Made by a program: the position numbers and the translations under genes
In this document: in pieces, positions 35,490 to 45,001 of the stretch
Layout of the letters: every line of letters begins with the position of its first letter
How positions within the stretch are numbered: position 1 is the first letter of the stretch
Source of the DNA: Deltaproteobacteria bacterium
GTDB lineage: Bacteria > Desulfobacterota > Syntrophia > Syntrophales > UBA2210
NCBI GenBank assembly: GCA_019313905.1
Contig: JAFDAI010000007.1
Coordinates: 1-64,000 of the forward strand
Direction of reading: 5' to 3'
Length of the DNA: 64,000 nucleotides
Notes under the pieces: model-generated
What the model was told of the DNA's origin: nothing
The model's database searches: none
Seen by the model: only the letters and a program-made list of their open reading frames with translations

Positions 35490-37043
35490 ATGAAAAAGTT
35501 GCTTGTTGGATGTCTGGTTTTATTGATGGTGTTGTCATTCGGCACAATGGCGGGCGCCAAAACCTTGAAGCTCGCGATGGACGCTGATCCGGTCTCACTG
35601 GATCCCCACGTACAACTGTCGGGTGGCATGCTTCAGTTTTCACACATGGTCTTTGACCCGCTGGTTCGCTGGAACAAGTCCGGCGGATTCGATCCCCGCC
35701 TGGCAACCAAGTGGGAGAGAATCGACGATTTGACCATGCGCTTCCATCTGCTCAAAGGTGTCAAGTTTCACAGCGGCAACCCCTTCACTGCCAAAGATGT
35801 TGAATGGACAGTGGAGCGTCTCAAAAAGAGCGCGGAATATAAAGGTCTTTTTGAGCCTTTCGAGGGCGTAAAGGTGATTGACGATTATACTGTGGATATC
35901 GTCACAAAGAAACCTTACGCGCTGCTCCTGAACATGGCGACCTATATCTTCCCGATGGACAGCAAGTTCTATACCGGGACTGATAAAAACGGCCAGCCGA
36001 AGGACGCAATTGTAAAGATCGGCCCATCTTTCGCGCTTACCAACGAATCGGGAACCGGCAAGTACCGGGTAACCAGCCGTGAACAGGGTGTAAAAACCGT
36101 ATTTGAAGAGTTTCATGACTACTGGGACAAAAAATCTCCCGGAAATGTTGACAAGATCATACTTACGCCCATTAAAAATGACGCCACCCGTGTGGCAGCG
36201 CTCCTTTCAGGCGATGTAGACTTCATCATGCCGGTACCGCCCCAGGATTACTCGAGAATCAGAAAAGACAAAAAAAGCAAACTGATTACCATGTCGGGCA
36301 GCAGAATCATCACCTGTCAGTTGAATCAGAAACGCTGTCCCGAACTTGCGAACAAGCTGGTCAGACAGGCCATAGTGTACGCGACAAACAACAAGGGAAT
36401 CGTCAAGAAAATCATGAAGGGTACAGCTTCCGTGGCCGCCCAGCAGGCACCCAAAGGCTTCGCCGGATATAAGGAAACTCTGAACCCACGTTACAATCTT
36501 AAGAAGGCGAAGGCCCTGATGAAGGAAGCCGGTTACGAGAAAGGCTTCGAATGCACAATGATTGCCCCCAATAACCGGTATGTCAATGATGAAAAAATTG
36601 CCGAGGCGTTCGCGACAATGCTGGCCAAGATCAAGATAAAGGTAAACCTCAAGACCATGCCCAAGGCCCAGTACTGGGATCAGTTCGACGCGCAGGTAGC
36701 GGACATGCAGATAATCGGATGGCATCCGGACACGGAAGATTCCGCGAACTACTCCGAGTTTCTGATCATGTGCCCCAACAAGGAAACCGGTTACGGCCAG
36801 TACAACAGCGGCAATTACTGCAATCCCGAGGTGGACAAACTTGTGCTTGCCTCTCAGACAGAGACCGACCTCGCGAAGAGATCTGCCATGCTTCAGAGGG
36901 TCGAGCAGATACTGTATGACGATGCCGCGTTCGTGCCCTTCCACTGGCAGAACCTCTCATGGGCCGGTAAGAACAAGGTGGGTATAAGACGCATTATAAA
37001 TGTCCAGAACTTCCCCTATTTCGGCGACCTCGTAATCAAATAG
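35490..37043 (+). CDS. peptide-type ABC transporter substrate-binding protein
   Basis: A 517-residue periplasmic binding protein of the SBP_bac_5 (DppA/OppA) family. Signal peptide MKKLLVGCLVLLMVLSFGTMAG; conserved SLDPHVQLSGG, FDPRLATKWERIDD, FHSGNPFTAKDVEWTVERL and C-terminal DDAAFVPFHWQNL. It captures peptides or related solutes for the permeases that follow. AAAGGA precedes the start. A possible TATAAT box lies at about 35456, without a good -35. A hairpin separates it from the permease genes, which usually makes the binding protein more abundant. Confidence 0.92.
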   Translation: MKKLLVGCLVLLMVLSFGTMAGAKTLKLAMDADPVSLDPHVQLSGGMLQFSHMVFDPLVRWNKSGGFDPRLATKWERIDDLTMRFHLLKGVKFHSGNPFTAKDVEWTVERLKKSAEYKGLFEPFEGVKVIDDYTVDIVTKKPYALLLNMATYIFPMDSKFYTGTDKNGQPKDAIVKIGPSFALTNESGTGKYRVTSREQGVKTVFEEFHDYWDKKSPGNVDKIILTPIKNDATRVAALLSGDVDFIMPVPPQDYSRIRKDKKSKLITMSGSRIITCQLNQKRCPELANKLVRQAIVYATNNKGIVKKIMKGTASVAAQQAPKGFAGYKETLNPRYNLKKAKALMKEAGYEKGFECTMIAPNNRYVNDEKIAEAFATMLAKIKIKVNLKTMPKAQYWDQFDAQVADMQIIGWHPDTEDSANYSEFLIMCPNKETGYGQYNSGNYCNPEVDKLVLASQTETDLAKRSAMLQRVEQILYDDAAFVPFHWQNLSWAGKNKVGIRRIINVQNFPYFGDLVIK

Positions 37044-37090
37044 TGTGTTGCCGGCCTAAAGGGCTTCTATTTTTACAACGGTTAGAACCC

Positions 37091-37125
37091 GGGGGCAAGA
37101 TCCGCTGACAGCGGGTCTTGCCCCC
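37091..37125 (+). terminator. strong hairpin between binding protein and permease genes
   Basis: GGGGGCAAGA(C)CCGCT...AGCGGGTCTTGCCCCC-type stem of about 14 bp without a following U-tract. It may stabilise the binding-protein mRNA or attenuate transcription into the permeases. Confidence 0.5.
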
Positions 37126-37215
37126 ATGTATTGTTGAATGCTTTTGCCAGGTTAGGGGGTAAGAGAATAATCTCCTGACTCCTGGTTTCTAAGTTTTTGC
37201 TGTCAGGTATTCTAT

Positions 37216-38190
37216 ATGTTCGCGTTCGTTGTCCGCCGCATAGCGCAGGCCATCATTGTAATGCTTGTGATTGGTCTGCTGGGGTTCTCCATAAAACAGA
37301 AGATTGGAGATCCTGTAAGGGATATCGTGGGGATCTCTGTTTCAGTCGCCGAAAGAGAGGCCCTACGGCAGGAACTGGGGCTTAACGACCCTTTTCTGAC
37401 ACAATATGTTCGCTTCATAAAAAACGCCGTCCACGGCGATCTGGGCATGTCATTCTTTTTCAAAAAGCCAACCCTTGAAGTAATCCTGTCAAAGGCACCG
37501 GCAACCCTTGAACTTGTCTTCGCAAGCAGTCTTATAATAATTCTTCTGTCTGTTCCTCTTGGCATCTATACCGCCATAAACCCCAGGAACCTGCCTTCCA
37601 GAATCATCATGGGAGGCAGTATCGTGGGTGTTTCCATACCGGTATTCTTGACTGCAATAATTCTCATATACATCTTCGCGGTGGAACTTCACTGGCTGCC
37701 TTCGTATGGTCGTGGAGAGACGATAAATATATGGGGGTGGGAGAGCGGTTTTTTCACACTGGACGGGCTGAAACATCTTATACTGCCGAGCATCGCGCTT
37801 TCCTCTATCATGCTTCCCCTCTTCATACGCCTGATACGTTCGGAGATGATGGAGACACTGGAGACAGAATACGTTAAATTCGCCTGGGCAAAGGGCCTCT
37901 CACGCTGGCGTATCTGGTTCCTGCATGCATTCAAGAACACGCTCCTTCCCGTGATCACCGTCGGCGGGGTTCAACTGGGCATACTTATCGCCTATACCAT
38001 TCTCACAGAAACGGTCTTCCAGTGGCAGGGAATGGGATTCATGTTTCTCGAAGCGGTCGAACGCTCTGACACGTCCCTCCTCGTGGCATACATAATAGTG
38101 GTTGGCGCGTTATTTGTTGTGGTCAATACGATAGTGGATATCATCTACGGCCTGGTTAATCCCACGGTAAGGATAACGGGAAGAAAATGA
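37216..38190 (+). CDS. peptide-type ABC permease (DppB-like)
   Basis: A 324-residue integral membrane permease with six helices, starting MFAFVVRRIAQAIIVMLVIG. The DppB features LRQELGLNDPFLTQYVRF and the EAA loop YVKFAWAKGLSRWRIWFLHAFKNTL are clear, ending NPTVRITGRK. It overlaps the DppC-like gene by four bases (ATGA). It forms the transmembrane channel with that protein. Confidence 0.93.
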   Translation: MFAFVVRRIAQAIIVMLVIGLLGFSIKQKIGDPVRDIVGISVSVAEREALRQELGLNDPFLTQYVRFIKNAVHGDLGMSFFFKKPTLEVILSKAPATLELVFASSLIIILLSVPLGIYTAINPRNLPSRIIMGGSIVGVSIPVFLTAIILIYIFAVELHWLPSYGRGETINIWGWESGFFTLDGLKHLILPSIALSSIMLPLFIRLIRSEMMETLETEYVKFAWAKGLSRWRIWFLHAFKNTLLPVITVGGVQLGILIAYTILTETVFQWQGMGFMFLEAVERSDTSLLVAYIIVVGALFVVVNTIVDIIYGLVNPTVRITGRK

Positions 38191-39104
38191 AACAGTGGAA
38201 ACACTTTAAGAATTCATACTTTCTGCATAGCTTCAAGCACGATCGGGTCGCCATTGTAAGTTTCGTGGTTCTTCTGACACTTATCCTGCTCAGCATTCTG
38301 GCTCCGGTCATCGCGCCGCACAATCCCTACGACACAGCCAGCATTGATATCATGAACGCGGAAATACCCCCATCATGGATGGAAGAGGGAAATCCGAATT
38401 TTATCCTGGGAACGGACATTCAGGGAAGGGGTCTGCTGAGTACCATGCTGTACGGCCTGCGCCTTTCCGTCATGATCGGTTGCGGGGCGGTCTTTCTGCA
38501 GGCAATTATAGGCATCTTCATAGGCATGATATCCGGATACGCGGGGGGAAAGGTCGATTCGTTTCTGATGCGCATAGCGGACGTCCAGCTTTCATTCTCC
38601 ACCCTTATGGTTGCTATTATGATCAGCGCCATATTTCAGGTTGCCTTCGGGGTGGGTCGCTACGAACAACTGGCTGTTCCCCTCCTTGTGCTGATCATCG
38701 GTCTGTCCGAGTGGCCCCAGTATGCCAGGACGGTGCGGGCCTCTGTGCTGGGTGAAAAAAACAAGGAATATGTGGAGGCCGCTCGTGTTATAGGGCTGAG
38801 TTCAAGGAGAATCAGGTGGAGACATATCCTGCCCAACACCATGTCCCCGGTGCTTGTCATTTCCACGATACAGGTGGCAAACGCCGTCATGAGTGAAGCG
38901 GCGCTTTCCTTCCTGGGACTGGGCATGCCGATTACCAAACCCTCTCTGGGGTCCCTCATAAACTCCGGCTTTGAGTACATTTTCAGCGGTTCCTGGTGGA
39001 TTACCCTCTTTCCGGGAATACTGCTGGTAGTCTTCGTACTGGTGATAAATCTACTGGGCGACTGGTTGAGAGACGTGTTGAATCCTAAACTGTACAAGGG
39101 GTAA
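38187..39104 (+). CDS. peptide-type ABC permease (DppC-like)
   Basis: A 305-residue permease of the DppC group: an N-terminal extra helix (VAIVSFVVLLTLILLSIL), NPNFILGTDIQGRGLLSTMLYG, and the EAA loop YVEAARVIGLSSRRIRWRHILPN. The C-terminus DVLNPKLYKG is typical. It is coupled to the preceding permease and followed nine bases later by the ATPase gene. Confidence 0.93.
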   Translation: MKQWKHFKNSYFLHSFKHDRVAIVSFVVLLTLILLSILAPVIAPHNPYDTASIDIMNAEIPPSWMEEGNPNFILGTDIQGRGLLSTMLYGLRLSVMIGCGAVFLQAIIGIFIGMISGYAGGKVDSFLMRIADVQLSFSTLMVAIMISAIFQVAFGVGRYEQLAVPLLVLIIGLSEWPQYARTVRASVLGEKNKEYVEAARVIGLSSRRIRWRHILPNTMSPVLVISTIQVANAVMSEAALSFLGLGMPITKPSLGSLINSGFEYIFSGSWWITLFPGILLVVFVLVINLLGDWLRDVLNPKLYKG

Positions 39105-39113
39105 TAGCCTGTC

Positions 39114-40115
39114 ATGGACCACCTGCTGGAAGTAAAAGATCTGGAAGTCAAGTTCGGTCTCAGAATGGGTGACCTTACGGCCATAAACGGCGTGAGTTTC
39201 ACACTGGACAGGAGTGAGCGTCTCGGGCTGGTTGGAGAAAGCGGGGCAGGCAAATCGGTAACGGGGTTCTCTATCATCAATCTGATAAGCAAACCGGGCT
39301 ATATCTCCGGAGGCAGTGTCATCTTTGAGGGCAGGGACCTGACCAGGTTGACGGACGAAGGAATGCGTCACATACGCGGAAACCTTATCAGCATGATATT
39401 CCAGGACCCGATGATGACCCTCAACCCCGTTCTTACCATAGGCACCCAGATGGTTGAAACGCTACAGGCGCACATGAACATATCCAGAAAAAACGCGGAA
39501 GATATCGCACTGGAAAAACTGCGAAAGGTTCACATTCCCTCCCCCGAAAAACGCCTGAAACAGTATCCGCACGAGTTCTCGGGGGGAATGCGCCAACGCA
39601 TCGTAATCGCCATCGCCCTTCTTACCGACCCGGCGCTTGTCATAGCGGATGAACCCACAACCGCTCTTGATGTTACCATTCAGGCGGAAATCATGGATCT
39701 GCTTCTTGAATTGTGCGAATCCGAGGGAACGGGGCTTATCCTTATTACGCACGACCTTGCCGTGGTATCGCAGGTAACACAGAAGATTGCGGTAATGTAT
39801 GCCGGCAAGATAGTGGAGGCGGGATCGACTGAAGACATTATCGGCAGCCCGCTGCATCCCTATACACAGGGGCTTATAAAGGCACTCCCCGACGGTAGCA
39901 ATCCCGGGGCCAGGCTGAACCAGATACCGGGAGTAATGCCGTCCCTCATCGATATTCCTCCGGGATGCGCGTTTCATCCACGCTGCATGATCCGGGGCGA
40001 CATATGCAGGCATGAATCACCCGCGCTGAGAGAGATATATGGATACCGCAGCATGGTGGCTTGCCATATGCTGGACGCGGCGGAGAAACAGGCTGGAGCA
40101 AACGTGACGAAATGA
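39114..40115 (+). CDS. peptide-type ABC transporter ATPase (DppD-like)
   Basis: A 333-residue ATPase. Walker A GESGAGKSVTG, Q-loop IFQDPMMTLNP, signature FSGGMRQRI, Walker B LVIADEPTTALD and H-loop ITHD are intact. The C-terminal oligopeptide/dipeptide domain has the iron-sulfur-type cysteines (PPGCAFHPRC, ICRHE, ACHML). It overlaps the start of the second ATPase gene (ATGA), which is damaged, so it may now work alone or with a subunit encoded elsewhere. Confidence 0.93.
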   Translation: MDHLLEVKDLEVKFGLRMGDLTAINGVSFTLDRSERLGLVGESGAGKSVTGFSIINLISKPGYISGGSVIFEGRDLTRLTDEGMRHIRGNLISMIFQDPMMTLNPVLTIGTQMVETLQAHMNISRKNAEDIALEKLRKVHIPSPEKRLKQYPHEFSGGMRQRIVIAIALLTDPALVIADEPTTALDVTIQAEIMDLLLELCESEGTGLILITHDLAVVSQVTQKIAVMYAGKIVEAGSTEDIIGSPLHPYTQGLIKALPDGSNPGARLNQIPGVMPSLIDIPPGCAFHPRCMIRGDICRHESPALREIYGYRSMVACHMLDAAEKQAGANVTK

Positions 40116-41018
40116 AAAACAGACTGATAGACATAAGAAATCTGGTTAAACATTTCGACATATCCGGAGGCCTGCTGGAGCAGATGGCGCTCAGAAATGG
40201 ACGCATTGTCAGGGAACGAACCGTTGTAAAGGCGGTCAATGACGTAAGTCTTCTATTATCGCGATGACAGGATTGACGGGTTGACACAGCAACAGATGCT
40301 GCCCTACCGCGCGAAAATGCAAATGATCTTTCAGGACCCCTATGCCTCGCTGAATCCTCGCATGACGGTGCAACAAACCCTGGAAGAACCGATCGTCTTT
40401 CATAACCCGTCTATCTCCGGCAGCGAGGTGAAGGACCGGGTGGCCGGGATTATGAAACAGGTTGGGGTAGACCCGAAGTGGGTTGACCGTTATCCCCATG
40501 AATTCTCAGGGGGACAGAGACAGAGAATCAGCATAGCGAGGGCGCTGATGGTCGATCCAGAGTTCGTGGTGGCCGATGAACCTGTCTCCGCGCTTGATGT
40601 ATCCGTGCAGGCACAGATACTCAATCTCCTCATGGACGCGCAAGAACAACGGGGGCTGACCTACATGTTTATCACCCATGATCTCTCGGTCGTGAGGCAC
40701 ATCAGCTCGCGTGTGGCGGTCATGTATCTTGGGAGAGTGTGCGAACTGGCGCCGACAACAAGTCTGTTCGAATCGCCCAAACACCCCTACACGCACGCGC
40801 TCCTCAGCGCCATCCCCGATCTTTACGACCACAGGCACAAATACATAAAACTGAAGGGCGAGGTACCCACCCCCATAGATCTGCCGCCCGGATGCGTCTT
40901 TCACGGACGATGCCCCCACGCGAACGAACGCTGCTCGCGTGAAATCCCCGCTCTCAATCACCAGGGCCAGGGGGTTTATGTCGCCTGCCACGCAATCGAA
41001 GAGAGACGCCTTAAGTAA
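40112..41018 (+). pseudogene. disrupted peptide-type ABC transporter ATPase (DppF-like) lacking Walker A
   Basis: The N-terminus (MKNRLIDIRNLVKHFDISGG ... VVKAVNDVS) is in one frame and stops at 40267. The C-terminal part (VFYYRDDRIDGLTQQ, MIFQDPYASLNPRMTV, FSGGQRQRISIARAL, VVADEP, ITHD, cysteine domain) is in another frame from 40248. Comparison with family sequence shows that about 30-35 residues, containing GESGCGKST, are missing, so roughly 100 bases plus frame are lost. The junction reads GTAAGTCTTC, where AAGT could be the microhomology of both edges. All later motifs are intact, suggesting a recent event or an assembly error. Confidence 0.85.
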
Positions 41019-41036
41019 CAGTGCGAATGAATATAA

Positions 41037-41663
41037 ATGAATATAGAAGATATTGAACTGAAGGAAATAAAGGGATTCATCGCGCCGGAGGAGGCCATGC
41101 GCCTCTATGAGCTGGCAAGAGAGGCAAGTCGCGTCGGCCCCTGCCTGGAGATAGGAAGCTACTGTGGAAAGACCGCCTCTTACATCGGCATGGGTTGCAA
41201 AGAAAATGGGGGCATACTTTTCTCCATTGATCACCACCGGGGATCGGAAGAACAACAGCCGGGAGAGGAATATTTCGATCCGGATCTTCTGGAAGAAGAA
41301 ACCGGTCTGATAGACACCTTCAGGATATTCAGAAAGACCATAAGTGACCTCGGGTTGGAAAACACGGTGATTCCCATAGTCGCCCGATCGGAAGTCGCAG
41401 CCAGATCATGGGCCACACCGCTCAGCATGGTATTTATCGACGGCGGTCACACATTTGAGGCAGCTATTACTGATTATAACTGCTGGACCCCACATATCCT
41501 CCCGGGAGGATTCCTCGCAATCCACGACATCTTTCCCGACCCGTCAAAGGGAGGACAGGCGCCCTGGCACATATACAATCTGGCCCTCGCCTCCGGCCTC
41601 TTCACCGAACTGCCAATGATAAACACCCTGGGAATATTGAGAAGAAAAGAGGTCAGGCCCTAA
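41037..41663 (+). CDS. class I SAM-dependent methyltransferase (Methyltransf_24-like)
   Basis: A 208-residue methyltransferase with LEIGSYCGKTASYIG (SAM motif), ILFSIDHHRGSEEQ (motif II) and SMVFIDGGHTFEAAITDYNCW, the pattern of the Methyltransf_24 / cephalosporin-hydroxylase-like group. The substrate is unknown. It lies 18 bases after the damaged ATPase gene and has only a weak ribosome site, so it may rely on read-through translation. It is convergent with the radical SAM gene and overlaps it by four bases. Confidence 0.82.
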   Translation: MNIEDIELKEIKGFIAPEEAMRLYELAREASRVGPCLEIGSYCGKTASYIGMGCKENGGILFSIDHHRGSEEQQPGEEYFDPDLLEEETGLIDTFRIFRKTISDLGLENTVIPIVARSEVAARSWATPLSMVFIDGGHTFEAAITDYNCWTPHILPGGFLAIHDIFPDPSKGGQAPWHIYNLALASGLFTELPMINTLGILRRKEVRP

Positions 41664-43249
41664 TTCACGTCAACTCTGTTGTTATGCGTCCAGTACCACT
41701 CAAGGCTGTCTCCCGCTCGCTCCGGTTTGAGGTAGCCGGCATCGATAAAATCCTCTATGGTTTTGCGAACCAGCATGGAATCAAAACCGGTCACCTCTTC
41801 GATCCTCCCACAAAGCATATCAACTGTTCCATTATCTGACGCATGATTCATGGGAAAACGGCCACAGGTCTCGATCAGATCTTCGGAGAGGAGTTTATAG
41901 ACAAGCTGCATCCTGAAATGCCCTTCGATTCTGAAATTGTTTTCCGGCAGGCCCCTCCCCTCTCTGTAATCGTGCACCTGCTTTTCCCATTCATCATTTA
42001 TTTCCCTGTCAAATGCCGCCACAAATTCTTCAATATCTTCAGGCGAGAGTCTTGATGTCCTGACAATCGCGCTGTTTGCGTCATAACGGGACCAGTCATC
42101 AGTCAGGATTTCAAGGTCGTATTCTTCAATCTTTTCACGAACAGTGGTTCCGAGGAAAGGAGCAAGAAAGTGGTATCCGTAGGGAATTCCGAGACTTTGT
42201 GAAACTTTCAGCGTGTCTCTGAGGGTTTTGGGTGACTCTCCGGGGAGACCCACCATAAAGGACGCATGAGCCAGGATTCCCGCTTCTTTGCACATTCTGA
42301 CTGCATTTCTTGCCTGGTCAAGCGTGATACCCTTTTTTATGCGCTTCAGCATCTCCGGATTGCCTGACTCTATGCCAAAACTGACGCTGTCACACCCGGC
42401 CTCGCGCATGAGTTCGAGGATCTCCCGGTCAACAGTGTTAACCCGCGAGAAGGCACTCCATTTGAAATCAAGCCCGCGTCTTAAGATCTCTCTACATACC
42501 TTGCGAACCCTTGCCTTATTCGATGTAAAGAGATCGTCCGCTATATTTATCCTGGAAATGCCGTAAGACAATATCTGCTCTATCTCATCCATGACATATT
42601 CCACCTTTCGGTAGCGAACCTTTTTCCCCACCATGCGTCTTCCCTGGCAGAATATGCACAAATTCGGGCACCCTCTGCTTGTTATTATACTGACCGGAAA
42701 GCCAAGCGCCCGGTATCTCGACATGGGGAGCAGATGCCGCGCCGGCATGGGAATCGAATCAAGATCGCCTATCAGTTTCCTCGGCCCTGTGACAACAATC
42801 CTACCGTCCTGTTTGAACGCGAGCCCCTTTATATCCGGCCAGTTGCTGCTATCCATCAGATGGGGGACAAGTTCTATGATGGTCTTCTCGCCCTCACCCA
42901 TAACCAGCAGGTCTATCTCCGGATATGTCTCAAGAGCGCCCTCGGCATCGAATGATACGTGGGGGCCGCCCATCATAGTCACCACGGAGGGCCGATGTTT
43001 TTTCGCGGTCCTTATTATATCCGCGGCCACGGGAAAGTTCATGGTCACAGAGGTGGCGCCTACGACATCCGGTTCGAAGGCGTCAATCTCTTCTTTTAAC
43101 TTTTTCGGTGTATAACGGGATACAATGTAATCGATAATTTTTACATGACAACCGGCTGCTTCAAACACGGCTGCCACGTAAGAGACACCCAGCGGCGGCG
43201 CGGGGGCCTCCTCAAGGGGATATGGAGGGGCAATGATAGCGACTTTCAC
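41660..43249 (-). CDS. B12-binding-domain radical SAM protein
   Basis: A 529-residue class B-like radical SAM protein. The N-terminal 130 residues form a cobalamin-binding-type Rossmann domain (APAPPLGVSYVAAVFEAAGC, VVTMMGGPHVSFDAEG), without the full DxHxxG motif. The cluster motif CPNLCIFC lies near residue 195, then ISRINIADDLFTSNK and VSFGIESGNPEMLKRI. A C-terminal region of about 120 residues, with possible winged-helix character (MVRKTIEDFIDAGYLKPE-like, here LVRKTIEDFIDAGYLKPE), is unassigned. Such proteins methylate or rearrange lipids, hopanoids, cofactors or natural products; the substrate cannot be inferred. Confidence 0.85.
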   Translation of the reverse strand: MKVAIIAPPYPLEEAPAPPLGVSYVAAVFEAAGCHVKIIDYIVSRYTPKKLKEEIDAFEPDVVGATSVTMNFPVAADIIRTAKKHRPSVVTMMGGPHVSFDAEGALETYPEIDLLVMGEGEKTIIELVPHLMDSSNWPDIKGLAFKQDGRIVVTGPRKLIGDLDSIPMPARHLLPMSRYRALGFPVSIITSRGCPNLCIFCQGRRMVGKKVRYRKVEYVMDEIEQILSYGISRINIADDLFTSNKARVRKVCREILRRGLDFKWSAFSRVNTVDREILELMREAGCDSVSFGIESGNPEMLKRIKKGITLDQARNAVRMCKEAGILAHASFMVGLPGESPKTLRDTLKVSQSLGIPYGYHFLAPFLGTTVREKIEEYDLEILTDDWSRYDANSAIVRTSRLSPEDIEEFVAAFDREINDEWEKQVHDYREGRGLPENNFRIEGHFRMQLVYKLLSEDLIETCGRFPMNHASDNGTVDMLCGRIEEVTGFDSMLVRKTIEDFIDAGYLKPERAGDSLEWYWTHNNRVDVN

Positions 43250-43305
43250 AGGTAAACCAGTATTCTCGGAAATCTCAGGGCCCGACCCCTGTTATTTCTG
43301 TTGTT

Positions 43306-43463
43306 TAGTGTCCATCCAGAAATGAGATGGTTTTCTCAAGGTCAAGGAAGACGATCCCGATTCTATCGGGATTAACCACAGGAATACATTGAAGTATTTC
43401 GAGGATTAAAATCCGAGCCTGACGCAGAGATTGTGGGAAATAGCCATTTATAGATGGACACTA
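43306..43463. repeat. palindromic MITE-like repeat with 11-bp terminal inverted repeats
   Basis: TAGTGTCCATC at 43306-43316 and GATGGACACTA at 43453-43463 are perfect inverted ends around 136 bases that include CCCGATTCTATCGGG and CGAGGATTAAAATCCGAGCC. The interior resembles the copies at 29810, 48483 and, more weakly, 61419. The right end provides the TAG stop of the acyltransferase gene on the minus strand. No coding capacity, so it is a non-autonomous element. Confidence 0.8.
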
Positions 43464-44369
43464 TTTAGCGATTTCATACTCTCTCATAAGACTCTCTATC
43501 AGTTCATCCTTTTCATGCCACAATTTACTCACCCAGGCCTGGAAACGTTCTCTGAAGACAGGATCGTCCTGATAATTTCCATATAGAAATTCCTCCGGTA
43601 TTATAAGCTTTTTCACTCTTACAACAACCCGGGAAAGACGCCCGCAGAGAAGATCCCAGAATTCGACAGACCCTTCAGGATAGACTACCGTTACATCAAG
43701 CATATTGGTTATCTTCCCTGTCATCGCACTGATGGCAAAGGCGAACCCACCTGCCTTCGGACGCAGCAGATGATGGTAGGGGGATTTCTGTTTCCTGTGT
43801 TTCTCGGGTCTGAATCGCGTCCCCTCAATGAAATTCAGTATGGAAACAGGCGAATGCTTGTACCGTTCACACGCCTTTCGGGTCACTTCCAGATCCTTAC
43901 CTCGAAGCTCGGGATGTTGTTCAAGAAAATCCTTTGAATAGCGCTTCATGAATGGGTAATCCAGCGCCCACCACGCGGTCCCAAGCATAGGTATCCAGAA
44001 GAGTTCCTGCTTGAGAAAAAATTTCAGGAAAGGAATGCGACCGGTAAATATCTTGATCATAACAATGATATCCGTCCAAGACTGATGATTGCTGTTGACG
44101 AAATACCACTCATCGAGGCTCAGATTATCTATTCCTTCCACATCCCACGAGATCTTCTGCGTCAGCTTAAGTATAAATATGATCCCCCACATCCAGCTTG
44201 TGGCTGTTTTCATCAGCATGCGCGCACATATCCGCTGCCAGGCAGGCAAACGTATGATAAACTTCAACAGCGACAAGATATAGACGGGAATCATAAAAAA
44301 AAGCGTGTTCAGCACCACAATCACAATCGACACAACACCCAGGATATATGACGGCAAAAAAGACAGCAT
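43461..44369 (-). CDS. PlsC/YihG-type lipid acyltransferase
   Basis: A 302-residue membrane acyltransferase of the 1-acylglycerol-3-phosphate acyltransferase family, closest in pattern to YihG. The catalytic NHQSWTD (HX4D), a glycine/arginine motif around PFMKRYSKDFLEQHPELRG, and EGTRF are present. Two N-terminal helices precede the catalytic domain. It transfers acyl groups to glycerophospholipid precursors at the inner membrane. The stop codon is contributed by a repeat element, so the natural C-terminus may have been changed slightly. It lies 11 bases downstream of the LemA gene. Confidence 0.88.
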   Translation of the reverse strand: MLSFLPSYILGVVSIVIVVLNTLFFMIPVYILSLLKFIIRLPAWQRICARMLMKTATSWMWGIIFILKLTQKISWDVEGIDNLSLDEWYFVNSNHQSWTDIIVMIKIFTGRIPFLKFFLKQELFWIPMLGTAWWALDYPFMKRYSKDFLEQHPELRGKDLEVTRKACERYKHSPVSILNFIEGTRFRPEKHRKQKSPYHHLLRPKAGGFAFAISAMTGKITNMLDVTVVYPEGSVEFWDLLCGRLSRVVVRVKKLIIPEEFLYGNYQDDPVFRERFQAWVSKLWHEKDELIESLMREYEIAK

Positions 44370-44380
44370 GACAGCGCCTC

Positions 44381-44956
44381 CTAGAACTTGACTTCTGGAA
44401 CCCCCTTGGCGGATTCGGGAACATCGAAAAACTCCGCTTTCGTGAATCCGAACATGCCCGCCATGATGTTGGACGGGAAGGTCCTGATCTTGACATTATA
44501 CGTCTTCACTGTCTCATTATAGCGTCTTCTCTCAACCGCTATCCTGTTTTCCGTGCCGGCCAGTTCATCCTGAAGCCTGATAAAATTCTGGTTTGACTTA
44601 ATATCGGGATAGCGTTCAACGGTGACGAGCAATCTGCTCAACGCTCCTGTCAACTGGTTATTCGCGGCTATCTTGTCGGGGATGTTTTTCGCTTCTCCCA
44701 CTTTCGCCCGAGCCTCGGTAACACCTATAAAGACTTCTTTCTCCTGTTTGGCAAAACCCTTCACAGTCTCCACAAGGTTCGGTATAAGGTCATACCTCCG
44801 CTGTAACTGATTTTCCACCTGAGCCCACGACGCCTTCACTCCTTCGTCAAGCGTTACAAAACTGTTGTAAGCACCCTTTATGCTGGAATAAAACATCAAC
44901 AAAATCACGGCTATCACCGCAACCGTAATTAATAGATTCCTCTTGCCTCTCGTCAT
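44381..44956 (-). CDS. LemA family protein
   Basis: A 191-residue LemA-type protein: an N-terminal membrane helix (LLITVAVIAVILLMFYSSI), the conserved VKASWAQVENQLQRRYDLIPNLVETVKG, and RRRYNETVKTYNVKIRTFPSN with PSN before the hydrophobic loop. LemA proteins are helical, membrane-anchored and of unclear function, and often co-occur with TPM-domain proteins, as they do here. A nucleotidyltransferase-like gene separates the two. Confidence 0.92.
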   Translation of the reverse strand: MTRGKRNLLITVAVIAVILLMFYSSIKGAYNSFVTLDEGVKASWAQVENQLQRRYDLIPNLVETVKGFAKQEKEVFIGVTEARAKVGEAKNIPDKIAANNQLTGALSRLLVTVERYPDIKSNQNFIRLQDELAGTENRIAVERRRYNETVKTYNVKIRTFPSNIMAGMFGFTKAEFFDVPESAKGVPEVKF

Positions 44957-45001
44957 TTGTATATTCCTCCCTGTTATTTAGATAAAGACTTGAATTTTCC
45001 C

